Source: Caldilineaceae bacterium (GTDB lineage: Bacteria > Chloroflexota > Anaerolineae > Caldilineales > Caldilineaceae). Taken from it: a stretch of DNA of 64,000 nt. Each line of letters begins with the position of its first letter. The stretch's first letter is position 1. Location: assembly GCA_020634755.1 (NCBI GenBank), contig JACKBC010000039.1, positions 4,534 through 68,533 of the forward strand, given 5' to 3'. A model generated the notes under the pieces. It saw nothing but the letters and a program-made list of their open reading frames with translations. It was not told where the DNA came from and ran no database searches. The translations under genes were made by a program, and so were the position numbers. Positions 53,059 to 62,399 of the stretch are shown here, in pieces.

Positions 53059-53563
53059 GGGGGCACTCGCTCCTCTGTGAATCCAGCATTCGCTCGCTGG
53101 AAGGCGTTTCGTTTGCGTATATCATCATTATGAACACGCCTCCCCTAATTGTCAAAGCGCAGACTTTTAGCGGTATTGATTGCTGGCATCCTGCTTGGCT
53201 TTGCCAGGCCGCATTGTTAATTGACAGCCCCGTGACATGTGCCGATAAAACCTGTATACCGTGGCGTAACATTTATGTAAGAATTGGGCAAGCCGCTTGT
53301 AATTTTATGACCGTAAACTCTGTTTACAGACCCAAGTCATACCAACTGCGGTTGCGCAAGCCAAATGGTATAACGTAATAGGGCCATCGCGAACCTTAAA
53401 AAAGCAGGGTTAAAACCCGCGGCTTTTCATTGTCAGCTGCCGGATTGATCCGTTGCCATTACCAAGTTCGCCATGGCCCTAATAACGTAACGGATGTGCT
53501 ATCGAACATAAAAACCAAATAACGTTCAGACTGTTTGCCGATTATTTTGATAAGGAGAGTACT
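53059..53563. other. Intergenic region with a 103-bp MITE
   Basis: A 505-base gap. It contains the element at 53370-53490. The remainder shows no gene; a short AATTGACAGCCCCGTG stretch near 53220 is not a recognised site. Confidence 0.5.
53370..53490. mobile_element. 103-bp MITE with 9-bp target-site duplication
   Basis: The duplication ATAACGTAA occurs at 53370-53378 and 53482-53490. Between them, TAGGGCCATCGCGAAC (53379-53394) and the complement of 53466-53481 (TAGGGCCATGGCGAAC) are 16-bp terminal inverted repeats with one mismatch. The middle carries AAAAAAGCAGGG and GCTTTTCATTGTC stretches. There is no ORF. The TAGGGCCAT ends and 9-bp duplication suggest mobilisation by an IS transposase elsewhere in the genome. 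Confidence 0.8.
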
Positions 53564-53890
53564 ATGAAACGGAAAATTTTTGTGTTGCTGGCCGTTGTTG
53601 CCCTTGCATTGATTTCAACGGCGCCTGCATCCGCCAATCGGGGGAATGGAGCGCTTGGCGTTGTATATGTCAGCAGTCAGGGCCTATATTATGACACCTT
53701 CGTCAGTGCAAAATCGCTTCCCCTGCATGGCCGCTTCCAAAAGCTCGAAAATGGTGTAACCGAATTTGGCCCCGGGGATCAGGGCTATGTGGGCGGCAGA
53801 TGGTGGATTGACGACGGCAACGGCATCATGGATGAAAATGATACATTCTTGTTGTGCCCATTGCTTGGTCCCGGACGAACTGCCCCGTAA
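53564..53890 (+). CDS. Small secreted protein of unknown function
   Basis: 108 residues. A typical signal peptide (KRKIFVLLAVVALALISTAPASA) is followed by a mature part of about 83 residues rich in Gly, Asp and aromatic residues (LYYDTFVSAKSLPLHGRF, YVGGRWWIDDGNGIMDENDTF), ending LLGPGRTAP. AAGGAGAGTACT precedes the ATG. I do not recognise a family; it may be an export-stabilised or cell-wall protein. A strong hairpin follows the stop. Its neighbours are unrelated. Confidence 0.7.
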   Translation: MKRKIFVLLAVVALALISTAPASANRGNGALGVVYVSSQGLYYDTFVSAKSLPLHGRFQKLENGVTEFGPGDQGYVGGRWWIDDGNGIMDENDTFLLCPLLGPGRTAP

Positions 53891-53932
53891 GTCTTTATTA
53901 CCTTGGTTACAAATTGGGTCTGCCCCAAATTT

Positions 53933-53974
53933 AACAGACAGGGAGAGCGGAGGTCGCCGCTCCTCCTGTCTGTT
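53933..53974 (+). terminator. Hairpin after the small secreted-protein gene
   Basis: AACAGACAGG (53933-53942) is the exact complement of 53965-53974, with an inner GAGCGG/CCGCTC pair, followed by gttgtttg. It lies 43 bases after the stop. Confidence 0.7.
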
Positions 53975-54216
53975 GTTTGAGAATATTGGACACACACTTG
54001 CAAATCTTTTCCTGAAATTTAATACGCCCAGGGGATTTTTCGCGTAGCCTTTTGTTAAACCGCTGAAACCTGCCGCCAACGAAAACGATAACGGGGCGCA
54101 GGATAAGCGGGGGCAGCATTTCTGCCGTCCGCTTGATATACAATGCGACGCATCAGATTGCAAACGGGTGATCACCTGCGGTCCGCGTTGATCGAATATT
54201 GGGCTGATGGAGAAGT

Positions 54217-55107
54217 TTATGATTGGCTGTTAGCATTGAGTTGGTCTATTTCTTGAGTATAACGCTCAATTAGTTTCAAGAACTCTCTACCTTCGTTGAC
54301 AATAGGTACTCCATTTGAAAAAGTTATCGCCTCATATTTATCTAAGAAATTTGCTTGAGAAATTTCCCACACAATACCAAATAAATCAGCTAGCGTAAGA
54401 ATGGTCAATCCATATTCAAAAAAGTCTGGTCGCGCGTGAATAACTATGTTTTTACCATGCTCAGTCTCAAATATGTCGTAATGATTACTATGGTCGAGGT
54501 GAACTTTTTTGCTAAGATAACCATAAAGCTTTCCATATCTTGAATCAAGTTGTCGAAGTTCATGAATGCACTTCGTAGGCTTCAATCTCTTTATAATGTT
54601 CATATCATCGGTGCCGTGTGCAGCATATGCCCATGCAAGTTGTTCAAGTATCATACGAGAAACAGCATGGGCCTCATGCTTCTGGCCAAGTTTATACAAC
54701 AGATGTGCAGAAAAAAAGCTGGAGGATAGCTTTTCAAGTACAAGAGAAGCACCAAAAACTCCTACAGTAGGCTCATCTCGACCTTCCGTGACTAATTTAG
54801 TCGTCATGTTGTAGATGTAATTCTTAGCATCTTGATAAGCTCGATTATATTTTTCTCTTAATAAGTCTTCCTTGTATTCACTATCAGCTTTCCGTTCACC
54901 TTTGAGATAAGTTTTTCGTACGTAGTCAACACTTGTTAGACCTAATCCTGTAGCTAAAACTGCTGCTTGTACATTACTACGCAAATCAGAGTATAGTTCT
55001 CCTTTTGGAATAAGAGCCGAATAACCCAGCACATAAATTAATTCAAAATCTTCAAGTAGAGCTCGCACACGCAATGCTTGCTCATGTTGTGAGTAAAGTT
55101 CAAACAT
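54217..55107 (-). CDS. AT-rich gene of unknown function (DUF5677-like)
   Basis: A 296-residue protein, mostly helical. An N-terminal region (YSQHEQALRVRALLEDFELI) is followed by a middle block HAVSRMILEQLAWAYAAHG and then KLYGYLSKKVHLDHSNH, which resembles the S-x-x-x-H patterns of DUF5677-like proteins; the match is weak. Base composition is clearly AT-richer than neighbours, and the flanking 500 bases are AT-rich too. This suggests recent transfer. No signal peptide or membrane segment. I do not assign a function. A mobile-element or defence role is possible but not shown. Confidence 0.6.
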   Translation of the reverse strand: MFELYSQHEQALRVRALLEDFELIYVLGYSALIPKGELYSDLRSNVQAAVLATGLGLTSVDYVRKTYLKGERKADSEYKEDLLREKYNRAYQDAKNYIYNMTTKLVTEGRDEPTVGVFGASLVLEKLSSSFFSAHLLYKLGQKHEAHAVSRMILEQLAWAYAAHGTDDMNIIKRLKPTKCIHELRQLDSRYGKLYGYLSKKVHLDHSNHYDIFETEHGKNIVIHARPDFFEYGLTILTLADLFGIVWEISQANFLDKYEAITFSNGVPIVNEGREFLKLIERYTQEIDQLNANSQS

Positions 55108-55647
55108 ATGTCTTAACTTGCTAAGGAATTTGGTTTGTGAAGATGTTCACGATCGGCTAGCTTTTATGAAGCAGTTAAGCCTTGCTGGGATGAGATGATC
55201 GTCTTTTTGCATCCTGCGAAAGCACAACATCGAATTATATGGATATTATAAAGTTCCACCCTCACTTGCCTTCGTACACAGCTTATGAGTATATCTACTC
55301 TCCCAGCCAAGTTAACCGACCTAAGCTCAATGCATCCAAACCCACAGCCTGCATAGTTTAGAACTGTATTTTTCCACACCTCATATATCAACCCACCTGG
55401 CTGGCTTCCGCTCTTGCACAATTATTGCACATATTAGTTGAAATTTCAAGACCCTTTTCATTTTCCTTACACAGGGGGTTGGTGCTCGTTTCTAACCACG
55501 CTCTGGCGAGTGCCCTTCTCGTGTGCGCAGGCGCTCGACCAACGCCCGGCCCAAGCGGCGGAGCGACGGTTTGCCGCGCCTGCAATTTAACGCAGGTGCG
55601 ACGCCCTGTTAAAGTGCGTCGCACCTCAGTCGATCGGCGCTCGCGTG
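55108..55647. other. AT-rich intergenic region with a palindrome
   Basis: 540 bases without a credible gene. The first 300 share the AT-rich composition of the preceding unknown gene. AGGTGCGACGC (55594-55604) pairs with GCGTCGCACCT (55616-55626) as a hairpin of the same sequence family as at 27340. It probably terminates the M20 peptidase gene (end 55648, minus strand). Confidence 0.55.
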
Positions 55648-57018
55648 TTAGGCGTTGAGTTCGCCCAGCTGGGTGAACATGAACACGTTGAATTCAATGG
55701 CGCGCGCAATGTCGCGCACGCGGATGTGCTCATTGGGCGCGTGCGCGCCGCTGGCATAATAGGCGGGATTGCCCGAGGTGGAAATGCCCAGCACGCCCAC
55801 GTTGTTCTTCATGGCGCCCAGCAGCGGCAGGGTGCCCCCGCCCAGTGGACCAAACTTTGGTGGCTGGCCGGTAAAGTCCTGGCAAATCTGCGCCATCTTT
55901 TGGATAAAGGGCCCTGCCAACGGTGTGACCACCGGATCGCCGCCGCCCAATTTCTCCACATGCACGTCCGTAAAACCCTGGGCCGTGAGATGCGCCTTCA
56001 ATTTGGCCAAAATATCATCGGGCCGCTGTTCCGGCACCAGACGAAAATCCATTTTGGCCATGGCTTGGCCCGGCAGCACGGTCTTGACGCCCGGCTCCGT
56101 ATAGCCGGTGAGTACCCCGGCAATATTGGCCGTCGGCTCAAACACAGAGACTTCCAGTTCGAAGCCGCTGCGGTTGTGCAGGAATGAATCGATGCCATAC
56201 ATGGCCTTCATGCGCCCCTCCTGCTCTAGATCCACATTCTGGCGGAAGATCTCCTTTTCGGCTTCTGTGGGTTGGCGCACGTCATCATAAAAGCCGGGAA
56301 TCAGCACCTTGCCTTCGTCATCTTTCAGGCTGGCCAGCGCCTTGACCAGTCGCCATGCCGCACTGGGCAGCAGATGCGCGCCGCCCGAATGTGCATCGCG
56401 CGCCATAGCTTCCACGCTATATTCCACATAGAGCAGCCCGCGGAAGCCCAACCCAATATGGGCTTGCCCCTTTTCGTTAAAGCCGCCGCCCTCCCACAGC
56501 GCGCCATCCGTTTTCAGCAGATCGCCATATTGGCGCGTCATGGCGTCAAAATGGGTGCTGCCAATCTCCTCTTCCCCCTCAATGATCCACTTGAGGTTGA
56601 AGGGAAATGCGCCCTGCGCCGCCTGGATGGCTCGGATCGCACAGATGCGCGAAATCAATTCCGCTTTGTTATCGCAGATGCCGCGCGCCACCAGCTTGCC
56701 ATCCTTTTCCGTCACTTCAAAGGGCGGGCTTTCCCACAGCTCAATGGGCGCTTCCGGCTGCACGTCGTAGTGGTTGTAGAGCAAGAGCGTGAAATCACTC
56801 TGGCCGCTGAGTTCGCCATACACATAATTGGGCGCGCCCTCCACGACCAGTTGACGCGTCTCAAAACCGGTTTCTTTGAGCAAATTCTCCACCCAATCGG
56901 CCGTTTCGCTCATCATGCGCTTCTGCGCGGCCACGCTTTCCAACCGACAATATTCGGTAATGAGCGGCTTAAATTTTTGGACTTCTGCTGCGACTGTTTT
57001 GGCTAATTGTTCATTCAT
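55648..57018 (-). CDS. M20 family dipeptidase / deacylase
   Basis: A 456-residue zinc metallopeptidase. LLYNHYDVQPEAP holds the first ligand and catalytic Asp, EGEEEIGSTHFD the catalytic Glu and bridging Glu, RDAHSGGAHLLPSA the His used at the dimer interface, and APNEHIRV the last ligand. The length fits M20 dipeptidases such as PepV/CPG2-like or succinyl-diaminopimelate-like enzymes. It acts in the cytoplasm. It is divergent from HyuA/HyuB across a 387-bp gap, so the two may respond to the same amino-acid-derived substrate; that is inference. Confidence 0.88.
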   Translation of the reverse strand: MNEQLAKTVAAEVQKFKPLITEYCRLESVAAQKRMMSETADWVENLLKETGFETRQLVVEGAPNYVYGELSGQSDFTLLLYNHYDVQPEAPIELWESPPFEVTEKDGKLVARGICDNKAELISRICAIRAIQAAQGAFPFNLKWIIEGEEEIGSTHFDAMTRQYGDLLKTDGALWEGGGFNEKGQAHIGLGFRGLLYVEYSVEAMARDAHSGGAHLLPSAAWRLVKALASLKDDEGKVLIPGFYDDVRQPTEAEKEIFRQNVDLEQEGRMKAMYGIDSFLHNRSGFELEVSVFEPTANIAGVLTGYTEPGVKTVLPGQAMAKMDFRLVPEQRPDDILAKLKAHLTAQGFTDVHVEKLGGGDPVVTPLAGPFIQKMAQICQDFTGQPPKFGPLGGGTLPLLGAMKNNVGVLGISTSGNPAYYASGAHAPNEHIRVRDIARAIEFNVFMFTQLGELNA

Positions 57019-57405
57019 GGCGCTTCCCTTTCAAATTATGCGCTCTTTTATGGTGGCAACTTGGACCCTATCCATAAATTCGGGCGATTCTCTGTCTTCT
57101 GAGAATTTACAGATAGACATAGGATGCCCAGCCGGCGCTTCTCCCCCGCTGGCTGAGTTTCGGTACACGCCAATTATGGCACAGTTAAATGTGTTCATCA
57201 AGGCGCTGGCGGTTTATATAGCGACGCTGGCCAAGCGCTTTTTCGTTCTCCACTTGACCCCAAATTAGACGAATCCCCCCCAATTTGGTAAGAATAGACA
57301 AATTATCATCCAGAGTCCTTAGTCCGAGCCCCAAAGTCGCTTACCAAGACCAATGCCTCTGGACCAAGGACTCTGAATTTTTCACAACAAACCAAAACAA
57401 CAACT
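57019..57405. other. Divergent promoter region of M20 peptidase and HyuA genes
   Basis: 387 bases with no gene. It must hold promoters of both divergent genes, but no box pair is unambiguous. A short near-repeat of the CCCCAAATTAGACG type occurs near 57250-57290. Confidence 0.4.
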
Positions 57406-59535
57406 ATGACCAAACCACCAGAGCCATCCCCCCACTATCGCGTCGGCGTCGATATTGGCGGCACCTTTACCGACCTAATCGTCGTCGACCCGCAGACCGG
57501 CCATTTTGCCATTGGCAAAGTGCTGACCACGCCCGCCGCTCCGTCGGCGGCGGTGGAGGCGGTGCTGCTAGATACGCTGACGCCCAACGGCATGACCACC
57601 GGCCAGGTTCAGCATCTGATCCACGGCACCACGCTGGTCACCAACGCCATGATCGAGCGCAAGGGCGCCCGCACGGCGCTGCTCACCACCCAGGGCTTTC
57701 GCGACTCCATTGAGATCGGCCGCGAGAACCGCTATGACCTCTACGACCTGATGCTGGAGCAGCCGCGGCCGCTGGTCCCCCGCCACCTGCGCTTTGACGT
57801 GCCGCAGCGCACGCTGGCCACCGGCGAAACGCTGGTCGAATTGGATGAAGCCCACGTGGCGCGTCTGGCCCAAGAGCTGGCCGCCAACGGGCTAGAAGCG
57901 GTGGCCGTGGTCTTCCTGCACTCGTTTACCAACCCCGCCGCCGAGCGCGCCGCCCGCGATGTGATCGGGCGCGTGGCGCCCAGTTTGCGCGTCTCGCTTT
58001 CATCCGACGTGGCGCCGGAGATTCGCGAGTTCGAGCGCGCCTCCACCACCATTGCCAACGTGTACGTGCAGGAGCTGGTCGAGACCTATCTGCACGGGCT
58101 GGAAGAGCGACTGCGGCGGCTGGGCTTTACGGGCAGCTTTTTCCTCATGCTCTCATCGGGCGGCATTGCCACTGTAGAGACGGCCTCGCGCTTCCCCGTG
58201 CGCCTGCTCGAGTCAGGACCGGCAGCCGGCGCGCTGGCCGCCACCGCCTATGGCAACGCGGCGGGGTATCGCAACCTGCTCTCGTTCGACATGGGCGGCA
58301 CCACGGCCAAGCTCTGCGTCATCAGCGACGGCCAGCCGCTGATCGCCCACGACTTTGAGGTGGATCGCGTCTATCGCTTTAAAAAGGGCTCGGGGCTGCC
58401 CATCAAAATGCCCGTTATTGAGCTCATCGAAATTGGGGCCGGCGGCGGCTCCATTGCGCGAGTGGATGCGCTGGGTCTGCTCAAGGTAGGCCCAGACTCG
58501 GCAGGCGCCGACCCGGGCCCGGTCTGCTACGGCAACGGCGGCGCCGAGCCAACCGTCACCGACGCCAACCTGATCCTGGGCTATTTGGACCCGGCCTATT
58601 TCTTGGGTGGCCGCATGGCGCTAGATTTGGAGGGCGCACGCCGCGCCGTCAAGCAGAAAATTGCCGATCCGCTAGGTCTTTCCATTGAAGAAGCGGCGTG
58701 GGGCATCTATCAAATCGTCAGTGAAACCATGTCCAACGCGGCCCGCGTCCACGCCTTGGAGCGAGGCAAAGATCCGCGCCGCTTTCCACTCTTTGCCTTT
58801 GGCGGCGCCGGCCCCATGCACGCCTATCGGTTGGCTCTCTCGTTGGGTTCGCCGGCGCTGTTGGCCCCGCTGGGCGCCGGTGTGATGAGCACGGTGGGCT
58901 TCCTGTCGGCGCCGCTCTCGTTTGACTTTGTGCGCTCGTGGCCCAGCCAGCTGGGTCAGATGGATTGGGCGCAGGCCAACGCGCTGCTGGCGGAAATGGA
59001 GGGCGAAGGGCAGGCGCTGCTGCAGGCATCCGGCGTACCGGCCACGCAGATTACCCACCGCCGCGCCGCCGACATGCGCTACGTGGGCCAGGGCCACGAG
59101 ATTCCCGTGCCGCTGCCCGACGGCCCGCTGCATGCCGACTTAGCGCTACAGCTCTTGGCCGAATTCGAGCGCGTCTATCAGGAACTGTACGAACGGCTGG
59201 GCCCGCCCGTGCCGGTGGAGGTGCTCAACTGGCGCGTCGTCTCGTCCGGTCCACAGCCGGAGTTACGTTTGCAGACCGCCATCAATACAAACGATGAAAG
59301 CAGCACGGATGCCAACGCCAGCGTCTCTACTGCACGCAAAGGTGAGCGCCAGGCTTATTTCCCCGAATGCAATGGCTATACGAATACGCCTATCTACGAC
59401 CGCTACCGGCTGGCGCCCGGCGCCACTTTCAACGGTCCGGCCATTGTGGAAGAGCGCGAATCCACGGTCATTGTGGGGCCAGGCGCAAATTGTCGGATCG
59501 ATGAGCAATTGAATTTAGTAGTGGAGATGAATTAA
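57406..59535 (+). CDS. hyuA: Hydantoinase/oxoprolinase subunit A (HyuA)
   Basis: 709 residues. The N-terminus has GVDIGGTFTDLIVVD, an ASKHA-type ATP site, and MGGTTAKLCVIS near residue 305. The HyuA domain follows to the end with the family's metal-site block (PGPVCYGNGGAEPTVTDANL). With HyuB it forms an ATP-driven amidohydrolase acting on 5-oxoproline, hydantoins or related cyclic amides; some members act on acetone or acetophenone (carboxylases). The start at 57406 is used. HyuB follows directly. The substrate is not resolvable here. Confidence 0.9.
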   Translation: MTKPPEPSPHYRVGVDIGGTFTDLIVVDPQTGHFAIGKVLTTPAAPSAAVEAVLLDTLTPNGMTTGQVQHLIHGTTLVTNAMIERKGARTALLTTQGFRDSIEIGRENRYDLYDLMLEQPRPLVPRHLRFDVPQRTLATGETLVELDEAHVARLAQELAANGLEAVAVVFLHSFTNPAAERAARDVIGRVAPSLRVSLSSDVAPEIREFERASTTIANVYVQELVETYLHGLEERLRRLGFTGSFFLMLSSGGIATVETASRFPVRLLESGPAAGALAATAYGNAAGYRNLLSFDMGGTTAKLCVISDGQPLIAHDFEVDRVYRFKKGSGLPIKMPVIELIEIGAGGGSIARVDALGLLKVGPDSAGADPGPVCYGNGGAEPTVTDANLILGYLDPAYFLGGRMALDLEGARRAVKQKIADPLGLSIEEAAWGIYQIVSETMSNAARVHALERGKDPRRFPLFAFGGAGPMHAYRLALSLGSPALLAPLGAGVMSTVGFLSAPLSFDFVRSWPSQLGQMDWAQANALLAEMEGEGQALLQASGVPATQITHRRAADMRYVGQGHEIPVPLPDGPLHADLALQLLAEFERVYQELYERLGPPVPVEVLNWRVVSSGPQPELRLQTAINTNDESSTDANASVSTARKGERQAYFPECNGYTNTPIYDRYRLAPGATFNGPAIVEERESTVIVGPGANCRIDEQLNLVVEMN

Positions 59536-61266
59536 ATGTCATCCTTAAACCCCATCCAGCTTGAGGTGATGTGGAACCGGCTGCTGTCGGTGGCCAACGA
59601 GCAGCAGGTGGCGCTCATGCGCACGGCCTTTAGCACCATTGTGCGCGAATCGCAGGATCTGGCCTGTGGCGTTTTTGATACGCGCGGCTTTATGATTGCC
59701 CAGTCGCTCACCGGCACGCCCGGCCACATTAACCCCATGGCCACCGGCGCCAAACATTTTTTGCACGCCTATCCGCCCGAGACGCTGCGCCCCGGCGATG
59801 TGTTGGTGACTAACGACCCGTGGATGACTGCCGGTCAGGTCAACGATTTTACGGTCATGACGCCGGTCTTTCGCGGCCAGACCATTGTGGGCTACTTTGC
59901 CAATTGCTGTCACGCGCCGGACATTGGCGGCCGCGTCCTCTCGGCTGAGGCGCGCGAGGTTTATGAAGAAGGGCTGCGCGTACCCATTATGAAGCTCTTT
60001 GACCGCGGCGAGCCCAATCACGAGCTGCTCAAAATTGTGCGCGCCAATGTGCGCACACCAGACGAAACCGTGGGCGATCTCTACGCCCAAACCTCCTGCA
60101 ATGCCGTAGGCGCGCGCAGCCTGTTGCAGATGATGGACGAATTCAATCTGGAAAGCATTGACCCGCTGGCGGACGAGATCATCAGCCGCTCCGAGCGGGC
60201 CATGCGCGACGGCATTCGCCAGCTGCCCAACGGGCGCTACTCGCACGAGGTATGGAGCGACGGCTTTGAGGAGCCCATCCGCATCTGCGTGACGGTGACC
60301 ATTGCGGATGCAGACATTTACATCGACTTTGCCGGTTCCTCGCCGCAGAGCAGCCGCGGCATCAACGTGGTGATGAACTACACGCACGGCTACGCCTCCT
60401 TTGCCATGAAGGCGGCAGTCAGCCCGGAAGTGCCGCACAACGAAGGCGCGTTTCGCCCGGTCCACGTGACCGCGCCCGCAGGCTCGATCCTCAACTGTAA
60501 AGAACCGGCCGCCGTGGCCTCGCGCCATCTGATCGGCCACTTCTTGCCCAGCGCCATCTTTGGCGCGCTGGCGCCCGCCCTGCCCGGCAAGCTCATGGCG
60601 GGCAGCGCCGACCCCATTTGGCTTAATATCTATCGCGGCACGTGGCCACAAACGGGCAAGCCCAGCCAGGTGACTGTCTTTCTGGTAGGCGGCACCGGCG
60701 GCCGCGCCGTCAAGGATGGGCTCAACACCACCGGTTTTCCATCGGGCGTGGCCGGCGTGCCTGCCGAGGTCATCGAGACGCTGGCGCCGGTGGTGCAGAT
60801 GCAGCGCACGCTGCGCACCGATTCGGGCGGGGCGGGCCAGTTCCGCGGCGGGCTGGGCCAGGCCACGCAGATGCGTTCGCGCGGCGCCGATCAGTGGAGC
60901 GTTTCGCCCATGGTGGATCGCACCCAATTTGTGGCCCAGGGGCTGGAGGGCGGTCAGCCCGGCGCATTGGGTGAATTCAAAATCAACGGTGAAAGCCGTC
61001 AGCCCAAAATGGTCTATTGGATGGAGCCAGACACCACGGTGGATCTGAATCCGCCCGGCGGCGGCGGCTACGGTGCGCCCGGCCAGCGCGACCCGCAGGC
61101 CGTGCTGGCCGACGTGGTGAATGGCTATGTGTCGATTGAGGGGGCGGCGCGCGATTATGGCGTGGTGATACGCTTTACGGGTGAACTGGACAGTTTAGTG
61201 CGGCTGCCCGAGCATTATGCAGTGGATGCGGCGGCAACCCAGGAGTTGCGCAGTACTTTCGAGTAG
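59536..61266 (+). CDS. hyuB: Hydantoinase/oxoprolinase subunit B (HyuB)
   Basis: 576 residues. It has MRTAFSTIVRESQDLACGVFDTRG near the start and NDPWMTAGQVNDFTVMTPVF with the Asp/His region of the HyuB domain. It ends with GSFGQ-like GGAGQFRGGLGQATQMR. It works as the partner of HyuA and starts right after its stop (59535). No third subunit (HyuC) is seen. Both genes are full-length, so the enzyme is probably functional. Confidence 0.92.
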   Translation: MSSLNPIQLEVMWNRLLSVANEQQVALMRTAFSTIVRESQDLACGVFDTRGFMIAQSLTGTPGHINPMATGAKHFLHAYPPETLRPGDVLVTNDPWMTAGQVNDFTVMTPVFRGQTIVGYFANCCHAPDIGGRVLSAEAREVYEEGLRVPIMKLFDRGEPNHELLKIVRANVRTPDETVGDLYAQTSCNAVGARSLLQMMDEFNLESIDPLADEIISRSERAMRDGIRQLPNGRYSHEVWSDGFEEPIRICVTVTIADADIYIDFAGSSPQSSRGINVVMNYTHGYASFAMKAAVSPEVPHNEGAFRPVHVTAPAGSILNCKEPAAVASRHLIGHFLPSAIFGALAPALPGKLMAGSADPIWLNIYRGTWPQTGKPSQVTVFLVGGTGGRAVKDGLNTTGFPSGVAGVPAEVIETLAPVVQMQRTLRTDSGGAGQFRGGLGQATQMRSRGADQWSVSPMVDRTQFVAQGLEGGQPGALGEFKINGESRQPKMVYWMEPDTTVDLNPPGGGGYGAPGQRDPQAVLADVVNGYVSIEGAARDYGVVIRFTGELDSLVRLPEHYAVDAAATQELRSTFE

Positions 61267-61305
61267 CGAAAAGCCAACCAAATACACGCGGACGGAGATG
61301 GCGCG

Positions 61306-61692
61306 ATGACTTTGAGCGAAACCATAGAATTAGTGGGGCAAGCGGTGGATGCCGCGGGCGTGGCGCTCATTGTGGTCGGTCTATTGCTGACAACGAGCCA
61401 ATTCCTCATGCAGGCGCGCGGCGACGGCTCGCAAGCTTATCGGCGTTTTCGCGAGGGGTTGGGGCGTACGCTGCTGCTGGGCTTGGAATTTCTGGTGGCC
61501 GCCGATGTGATCCGGACGGTGGCCGTTACGCCCACGTTCCGCAGCGTGGGTATCCTGGCCGGCATTGTGGCCATCCGCACCTTTTTAAGCTGGACGTTAG
61601 AGCTGGAGTTAAATGGCCAGTGGCCCTGGCGGCGCCAAAACCAAGAAAGAGCTCCGGGAGCTGAAGATGAAGCCGAGGGAAAACGCCTGTAG
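61306..61692 (+). CDS. DUF1622 membrane protein
   Basis: 128 residues with two or three predicted helices: GVALIVVGLLLTTSQFLM, LGRTLLLGLEFLVAADVIRTV and GILAGIVAIRTFLSWTLELEL. The block LLLGLEFLVAADVIRTVAVTPTFRSVGILAG is the core of DUF1622. The C-terminus (WPWRRQNQERAPGAEDEAEG) is polar and probably cytoplasmic. Function unknown. It lies 39 bases after HyuB with a GGAG site (acggagatggcg), so it is likely in the same transcript. Confidence 0.85.
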   Translation: MTLSETIELVGQAVDAAGVALIVVGLLLTTSQFLMQARGDGSQAYRRFREGLGRTLLLGLEFLVAADVIRTVAVTPTFRSVGILAGIVAIRTFLSWTLELELNGQWPWRRQNQERAPGAEDEAEGKRL

Positions 61693-61750
61693 CAATGAGG
61701 GGAATTGGTGAAGTCACAAAGGCACATTTGCATTAACAAGCGTACCAACT

Positions 61751-62143
61751 TTAACGCGCTTCATCTCGCAACGTTTGCATGATGAAGCGACAAAACTCGC
61801 GTATAGCATCAGCAGGCTCATCACTAATCGTGCTTTCAGTCACATTTTCTTCGCCTCCGTTGTGAAAATGTTTGGGAAATGTTGCGACGAATCGCCATGC
61901 TTTATGCGGTGCATTATCGTGGCGATAAATAGTCGAAACATCTATATTCGCACGCGCCCAATGATAGGAATATCGTCCAGTTACGGAGACAAAGACATCA
62001 ACGAAAGAGTTATCAACCAGGAATAGTCGCAACTTCCGGGGATCACCGGTTGGCAAACGTTGAATATCAGCGTAAACAACAATCTCCGCAAATTCGGCCA
62101 GTGCGATCCGATGCAACTCATCATAAGTTGCGGAGATAGACAT
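61751..62143 (-). CDS. TumE-like (DUF6516) toxin
   Basis: A 130-residue protein. Core blocks RLPTGDPRKLRLFLVDNSF, then GRYSYHWARA, YRHDNAPHKAW and TFPKHFHNGGEENVTES follow TumE-type toxins of toxin-antitoxin pairs, with the RxDNAPH and TFPxHxH stretches. It starts at 62143 inside the end of the upstream gene (23-bp overlap), as expected for coupled TA genes. Molecular target unknown to me. A close relative, DUF7718, cannot be excluded by eye. Confidence 0.62.
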   Translation of the reverse strand: MSISATYDELHRIALAEFAEIVVYADIQRLPTGDPRKLRLFLVDNSFVDVFVSVTGRYSYHWARANIDVSTIYRHDNAPHKAWRFVATFPKHFHNGGEENVTESTISDEPADAIREFCRFIMQTLRDEAR

Positions 62144-62399
62144 CCAATTCCTCCAGCCGCGCGCCCAGATTTTCGGCCACAATCAGATCTTCCCAGGCCG
62201 GATGTTCTGGCACATCTGTATCTGCGATTCTTGCTTCCAGCTCATCTACACTGTTAACATCATAACGAGCCAAAATTTCAAGCCGAGTTTGCAGCACTTT
62301 ACGACGTTGCTCATACAAAAATGCAGCTAGCGCCTGCTGGATTAACTCTGGCTCAGACAACCCCATAAATTGCGCTAATTCAAGTGTTGCAACGCTCAT
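62121..62399 (-). CDS. Probable antitoxin partner of the TumE-like protein
   Basis: A 92-residue helical protein. The first 35 residues (MSVATLELAQFMGLSEPELIQQALAAFL) look like a ribbon-helix-helix/HTH-type dimer region, and the rest (VDELEARIADTDVPEHPAWEDLI) is an acidic tail that could wrap the toxin. It lies directly upstream of and overlaps the toxin gene. The pairing, rather than the sequence, makes it an antitoxin. It probably represses its own promoter. Confidence 0.6.
   Translation of the reverse strand: MSVATLELAQFMGLSEPELIQQALAAFLYEQRRKVLQTRLEILARYDVNSVDELEARIADTDVPEHPAWEDLIVAENLGARLEELDVYLRNL

Noticed and set aside
55164..55421. 85-residue minus-strand frame in the AT-rich gap
   Set aside because: No family signal, no ribosome site, Cys-rich random-looking composition.
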